This document shows positions 60,901 through 64,000 of a DNA stretch of 64,000 nucleotides, in pieces; positions within the stretch are counted from its first letter, which is position 1, and each line of letters begins with the position of its first letter. The position numbers were made by a program, and so were the translations under genes. Location: positions 313,121 through 377,120 of the forward strand of contig VTPC01005723.1 in NCBI GenBank assembly GCA_011009095.1. The letters are read 5' to 3'. The notes under the pieces were generated by a model that saw only the letters and a list, made by a program, of their open reading frames with translations, had not been told where the DNA came from and did not search any database. Source of the stretch: Ignelater luminosus (lineage: Eukaryota > Arthropoda > Insecta > Coleoptera > Elateridae).

Positions 60901-63640
60901 GAGGTGCCGCTAAGAAAACCTCGAATGGTTAGAAAAACCAAAGCTACACAATTGACTGTTACGAATGTTGTAGAAATTAGCAAAACGTCAAGTTCTACGA
61001 GTAGGAAACGTGAAGAAAAGGGCAAAAGCGAAGAAAGGCAAGTTATCGGTCTTATCTTTTTTTATTTGTAATGTATACATACTAATTTTGATATTTCTTG
61101 TTTGTAGAGTACCCATTGGAGCTTTGCCAGAAATAAGACATAAAACTGCCATATCTACAATAAGAAGTACCGCAGAAAAAGCAGCAAGTCGTGAACAACG
61201 TACACGATTAAAAACTGAAGAACTAAAGAAAAAATCATCATCTAAAAGGGAAACTTCCAGTAAGTAATTGTAAATTATTAATGTGTGATTAGAAGACGGG
61301 TAGGATTGCCAACAGTTCGGGTTTGAGTGTTGATGTTCAGTGTCCAGTTTGGGTTGTCTAAACGTTTAGGTGAGAGTGAATTATAATAATGTATTGGTCC
61401 ACCATGTTTGTCTGAGACTCAAAGGGACTCCTTCGTGTCGGTGCGGACTCCGACGAAGATCTTCGTGTCGCTCTAGAACTTGGACAGAGATGTCCACTTT
61501 CTGGGTCCGGTTGAGAGGACCACCTGTGCAAATGCATCCCATTTGAGTCTAGAGAAATGATGTTCAATAAGATATTCTGACAAAATAAGAGTTGGAAGAG
61601 AGAAAAAGATGAAGAAATAAAAGCAGGTTTTTACGGAATTGAATATGAAATTATTCATTTGACTTGCGTGCACAGTTGGTAAAACAGCCAGCAGTTACTT
61701 TACTTCTAGTTCAGATTAGCCAAATAAAATAGTATGCGAGTCTCTATAGTAATTTTCTGTTATCAAGCCGTTTTGGTTTATTTTTTTTACATTTTCTTAT
61801 ATCTACGTTCTGTTGTCACCATCGCCATTCTGCGTTTTTGGCCTTGAACTTTAGTCCTTTTGTTTTGGATTTTATTCCCATGGCAGTATATACAGGATGT
61901 TTTGGAAATGAGTTTAGTAGATTTTAGGGCGCATTTTATGGTCAAAGATATGAAGAAAACTTCGGTAAGTAAAGAGTGGAAATGCCAAAGATTCTAAATG
62001 TCACTTTTACAAATTGGAGGTTTTTTGTTCAAAAACGTTCTAAGTGTGCAGCAATATATACCTCCATAGCGCTTTAAATGTCAACTGTCAAATTAGTTTT
62101 CAACACTTGGAACCTTTGGCATTTCCAGTTTTTCATTAAATATTCAGAAACATACCGTTTTTAAGATGCAGGAAGGTTAAACAGGTGTGCCCACGCCTCT
62201 CCTAAGTCTTCATCTCTGATCATTTAATTGACTAGAAGAATTTGTATAGTAGATTAGTAAAAAACATACAAAATATTTCATCTTTGAATATTTCATTTCT
62301 GAGATACTGTCAAGTCAAAAATCTTAAATTAAACTTCATCTGTGGAAGATTTTACAAAATTTGATTTTACTCAAGGATGATGAATTTGAGGGAAGGAAAT
62401 ACTTGCTCTCGCCAAATTGAATGTATGAATTTAAAAAATATTAAATTATGGTTTTTTGTTTTTTTTTCTCCACTATATGTATCTGTCTCGGAGAAGCATA
62501 TGATGAAGTACAGCAGTTTGTAGAATAGTAGAGAATCATCCAGAATATTATATGTTACTATCATGTGTCCTGTATCTCAGAATTGGGGCATTTGCAGATA
62601 CACAAACTTTTGTTTTTCTATTTACGCATTGTAGGACATTTTTTCTGATTATAAATGCTTGAGGCCTGAAAATAAAACAGACTAGATGTTAAAAGTGAAT
62701 AAGTGATCGAGTCACTGTATACCTTCTTCTCAAAATCCAGTCCTAATATCATGAAACTGCAAATCTCTGTATGAAACCTTTTTCAGACATCTTCATATAC
62801 TATCTCATTAGATGAATTGTTCGATGACCTATACCAAATATGTTACAACTCTTTCTGTTGTCACAATACTTAATGTCTTTGATATGAAAAAGGACTTAAC
62901 AGATGATAATATGACATATTTACAAGTTTCATGTTTATAATTTGATGGGGATGACGTCCATGAATATTATTAGCCATCCACAAGACATCTAGAGTGGGAT
63001 GCCTACCAAATGTACATTTTGCATTCAGAATCTTATACCAAAAATGGACATCTAATTGGGTTTGTTGGATATGTGTTTTTATGACCAAAAAATATTTGAA
63101 TAAATTTTGTACTAAAATTGGATTTTCATTGGACATCTGTTATCAAACATGTCCAGCTAAAGATATCCATTGGATAGGTATGTTATCAGACATTCACACA
63201 ACAGAAATATCCAGTGGATGTACAAATTTACATCCATGAATATTTAAACAGATTTTGTACTAAACTTGGACATTAAGTACTATACGGACTATCTTTTTCT
63301 CAGTGTTTCTATTACCTTACATTTTTTATTCCATCTTTATTAATGATATGCTAAACACTCAATAAGTGCAGGTTTTTGTAAACAGATGAAATCTTTTTTC
63401 GATGTTTTCTTAACTAAAGTTTGTTTCTTAACAGTTTTGAAAGATTTCAATATTGTAATCACTATTACATCGTTTTAAAATTTATTTTTATTTTCAGGAA
63501 CAAGTTCTGCATCAAAAAGTGATAAAATTAGAAGTATATCAAGCAAGGATCCAATAAACCACCGCATCTCAACAGCGTATGTACCACTGTATAGACGACG
63601 AAATGTAGAAGCCAACGAATGTCCATGTTTATGTTCATGA
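48520..63640 (+). CDS. Large disordered Ser/Asn-rich protein gene (5' incomplete), function unknown
   Basis: Six exons join in phase (48520-48723, 55553-58355, 58685-59266, 59546-61037, 61108-61259, 63498-63640) to give 5376 nt, 1791 residues plus TGA; the exon with the start codon is not included. I do not recognise the family. The product is basic, rich in Ser, Asn, Lys and Glu, and probably mostly disordered, without signal peptide or membrane segment. Ordered-looking blocks, numbered from the first residue here, are [19 protein letters not shown] (about 210), [20 protein letters not shown] (about 265), [20 protein letters not shown] followed by FRRRRRNS (655-695), [19 protein letters not shown] (940-960), [11 protein letters not shown] (1110) and [16 protein letters not shown] (1157). 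An Asn run (843-859), Ser-Pro repeats (1310-1370) and a CLCS terminus follow. Such a layout suits a cytoskeletal, scaffold or nuclear protein, but that is a guess. Confidence 0.92.
49349..49698 (+). other. Possible alternative exons within the intron
   Basis: A 47-nt segment, 49349-49395, has a TTTACAG acceptor, begins ATGGACAGC and ends at GTAAGT. Its phase fits a second segment starting after TTCTACAG at 49443, giving [16 protein letters not shown] joined to [18 protein letters not shown]. The second stays open to a stop at 49698. No good phase-0 donor leads from it to 55553, so it could be a short alternative 3' end or a relic. The +1 frame there is also open ([20 protein letters not shown]), in locally GC-richer DNA. 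Confidence 0.25.
51076..51104. repeat. Perfect 12-bp hairpin in intron
   Basis: CTGTGTGCAATA pairs with TATTGCACACAG across a 5-nt loop (ATCCA). The right arm includes ATTGCAC, the seed of the miR-92 family, but pairing does not extend beyond 12 bp, so a miRNA precursor is unlikely. It may be the remnant of a short inverted-repeat element. Confidence 0.6.
53210..53700 (-). pseudogene. Decayed coding-like segment, family unknown
   Basis: The minus strand keeps two neighbouring open stretches, one with [20 protein letters not shown] and one with [20 protein letters not shown], in DNA slightly richer in GC than its flanks. Their spacing suggests one ancient reading frame. No domain is recognised; a transposase or a processed gene copy is possible. 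Confidence 0.22.
55553..58355 (+). CDS. Coding exon 2, the main 2.8-kb exon (phase 0 to 1)
   Basis: The acceptor is TTGCAG and the donor AAGAG|GTATGT. It encodes 934 full codons without a stop, beginning [14 protein letters not shown]. Early Arg/Pro-rich sequence ([13 protein letters not shown]) leads to an acidic patch, the [15 protein letters not shown] block, an Asn/Ser-rich linker, the [10 protein letters not shown] block with its five-Arg run, the Asn run, and the [17 protein letters not shown] block near the exon end. Codons are AT-ending like the other exons. Long minus-strand frames here are shadows. Confidence 0.95.
57863..57943 (+). repeat. In-frame AGT/AAT microsatellite encoding Ser and Asn runs
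   Basis: Four AGT codons are followed by 17 AAT/AAC codons, then Ser-Ile and four more Asn codons. Nearly pure AAT in the first part points to recent slippage, while AAC interruptions stabilise the end. The tract lies between ordered-looking blocks and is likely length-polymorphic. Confidence 0.9.
58685..59266 (+). CDS. Coding exon 3 (phase 1 to 1)
   Basis: The acceptor is CTTACAG; the first two bases complete an Asp codon with the G left from exon 2. It begins [20 protein letters not shown] Thr/Ser-rich patch follows, then an acidic, helix-prone block, [20 protein letters not shown], and [16 protein letters not shown], which look like the best-folded part of the protein. The donor is AAAAG|GTATTT. 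The frame reads on into the intron until 59358, which is retained-intron reading, not extra exon. Confidence 0.93.
59546..61037 (+). CDS. Coding exon 4 (phase 1 to 2)
   Basis: The acceptor is ATTTTAG. It encodes about 497 residues starting [18 protein letters not shown]. From about 59885 to 60085 there are repeated Ser-Pro units ([27 protein letters not shown]), likely phosphorylation targets of proline-directed kinases. Then come [16 protein letters not shown], a [17 protein letters not shown] helix and Arg/Ser-rich tails. The exon must stop at 61037, before GCAAGT, for the next exon to continue in frame. Confidence 0.93.
61038..61107 (+). other. 70-nt GC-AG intron
   Basis: The exon 4 edge reads GAAAG|GCAAGT, a perfect consensus donor except for C at +2, and the intron ends TTTGTAG. 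Splicing here leaves AG, which with the A at 61108 makes an Arg codon and continues KSEER into [13 protein letters not shown]. The nearby GT at 61042 would put the next exon out of frame and hit a stop quickly. GC-AG introns are a known minority class (about 1%), often tied to alternative splicing. Confidence 0.85.
61108..61259 (+). CDS. Coding exon 5 (phase 2 to 1)
   Basis: This exon encodes [17 protein letters not shown] and then a Lys/Arg/Glu-rich, helix-prone segment ([20 protein letters not shown]) ending KRETS. The donor is TCCA|GTAAGT. If the donor were skipped, a TAA follows within two codons (frame end at 61267), which could give a shorter protein ending here. Confidence 0.9.
61977..62127. 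mobile_element. Short inverted-repeat (MITE-like) element
   Basis: TGGAAATGCCAAAG at 61977-61990 recurs inverted at 62114-62127, and similarity continues inward for about 24 bp with three differences. An ATACAGGATGTTTTGGAAAT word about 85 bases to the left resembles starts of insect MITEs, so the true element may be larger. No target duplication is certain. Confidence 0.4.
62930..63280 (+). repeat. Internally repetitive intron segment
   Basis: Similar words recur: ATTTTGTACTAAAATTGGA near 63105 and ATTTTGTACTAAACTTGGA near 63252, TGAATATT words just before each, and several GGACATCT and ATCCAT words. The spacing of about 147 bp suggests two diverged tandem units. Both strands are open for 80-88 codons as a by-product. 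Confidence 0.5.
63498..63640 (+). CDS. Last coding exon with CaaX-like terminus
   Basis: The acceptor is TTTTCAG; GA completes an Arg codon with the A from exon 5. It reads [17 protein letters not shown] and ends [15 protein letters not shown] then NECPCLCS and TGA at 63638-63640. The last four residues, CLCS, fit a farnesylation-type CaaX box, with another Cys two positions upstream that could be palmitoylated and a basic YRRR patch nearby. Membrane anchoring is therefore possible but unproved. Confidence 0.92.
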
Positions 63641-63864
63641 GATGTTTATTTTAGAACTACGCTAGGTAGATCGCGAAGTAATCTGACATTTTCACTTATT
63701 ACACAATAATCTTTTTTCTCTATTGCTTTATGTATGTGTTTATACCAGTTTCAATTGTTTTGGTTTCATTATATTTTCAAATAATTTATTAAACAAAAGA
63801 ATGCTCTATATGAATAAATACCACAAATTAAACAATAAAGGCTACTAATGTATCTCAAAATAAA
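63641..63864 (+). terminator. 3' UTR with poly(A) signals
   Basis: After the stop there are AATAAA hexamers at 63813-63818, 63834-63839 and 63859-63864 in AT-rich DNA. Cleavage is expected 10-30 bases after whichever is used, making a 3' UTR of about 190-250 nt. On the minus strand an AATAAA (63785-63790) lies here for the convergent gene, so the two 3' ends would overlap. Confidence 0.7.
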
Positions 63865-63888
63865 TAATTGAAATAGAATTTATAAATT

Positions 63889-63984
63889 TTAGGTTTCTAA
63901 ATAATTTTTCAAAACTTCTCTAGCTTTCTTTTTTTCCATAGAAAAGCCAACACTCTTAACTATATTGTCTACACCATTAATCAA
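63889..63984 (-). CDS. Candidate C-terminal exon of a convergent gene
   Basis: Read on the minus strand, an open stretch ends in VGFSMEKKKAREVLKNYLET and a TAA (63891-63889). It is preceded by a plausible acceptor (GGTGTAG or ATATAG) near 63960-63970, and a minus-strand AATAAA follows about 100 bases downstream. The Lys/Glu-rich helix pattern is protein-like, and the GFS...AREVL spacing faintly recalls a UBA-type helix, though this is too short to name. The rest of the gene lies beyond the window. Confidence 0.35.
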   Translation of the reverse strand: MINGVDNIVKSVGFSMEKKKAREVLKNYLET

Positions 63985-64000
63985 TTATTATAAATAATTG

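Larger units (their letters stand above)
61260..63497 (+). other. 2.2-kb last intron
   Basis: It starts GTAAGT and ends TTTTCAG after a T-rich tract. It holds a GC-richer stem-forming patch near 61429-61470 (CTTCGT...GACGAAG), a short inverted-repeat element at 61977-62127 and internally repetitive DNA at 62930-63280. The small frames in both directions are chance. Confidence 0.85.

Noticed and set aside
60561-61025. 154-codon minus-strand open frame rich in Leu, Val and Ser
   Set aside because: It is the antisense shadow of the Ser/Lys-rich exon 4; hydrophobic content follows from the reverse complement of AAA and TCT codons.
61109-61267. Separate small gene at 61010-61267
   Set aside because: The frame is explained by exon 5 of the large gene plus intron read-through at both sides.
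1-64000. CRISPR arrays, tRNA or rRNA genes
   Set aside because: No regularly spaced identical repeats, no cloverleaf with A- and B-box words, and no rRNA-like conserved blocks were seen.

Overview
The window is AT-rich eukaryotic DNA and reads as an insect chromosome. The evidence is short GT-AG introns, an arthropod-type TCAGT initiator with a DPE, TTAGG words, mariner-like and BEL/Pao relics, and a large Ser/Asn-rich protein split into exons. TTAGG-type words and the transposon mix suggest a non-dipteran insect such as a beetle, but the species cannot be fixed from the sequence. There is no operon, rRNA, tRNA or CRISPR array.

One real protein gene dominates, on the + strand. Its six supported coding exons are 48520-48723, 55553-58355, 58685-59266, 59546-61037, 61108-61259 and 63498-63640. 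All phases agree and the total is 5376 nt, giving 1791 residues plus a stop; the start-codon exon is not included. The protein is long, basic, low in complexity and probably largely disordered. It carries several ordered-looking blocks, an Asn run, a Ser-Pro-rich region and a CaaX-like C-terminus. I do not recognise the family. One intron (61038-61107) is of the GC-AG type. A 3' UTR with AATAAA signals follows, and the last 110 bases hold what looks like the C-terminal exon of a convergent minus-strand gene.

Upstream, about 45 kb holds no convincing coding exon. A core promoter with Inr and DPE at the right spacing lies at 2936-2970, followed by a 90-nt non-coding first exon with a good donor. 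At 6128-6191 there is a pyrimidine tract and a CAG|GTAAGT juxtaposition with a second GTAAGT donor 44 nt downstream, the layout of a recursive-splicing (ratchet) site with its RS-exon. My model is that this promoter serves the large gene and that 3028-48519 is a giant first intron; the link is inferred. Two weak candidates for the start-codon exon are 16122-16193 and 43060-43071.

The rest is repeat-rich intron or intergenic DNA: a foldback MULE-like element with a 9-bp target duplication (1319-1996), a duplicated block (630-1275 and 4540-5160), a BEL/Pao fossil (13340-13940), a solo LTR (14391-14751), a TA-flanked MITE (24084-24559), long-TIR mariner-like elements (32776-33549 and 46005-46430), a mariner relic (40271-41265) carrying a nested 80-bp hairpin insertion with an 11-bp target duplication and a TTGAC tail, the 3' end of a LINE (45141-45592), and several perfect hairpins.
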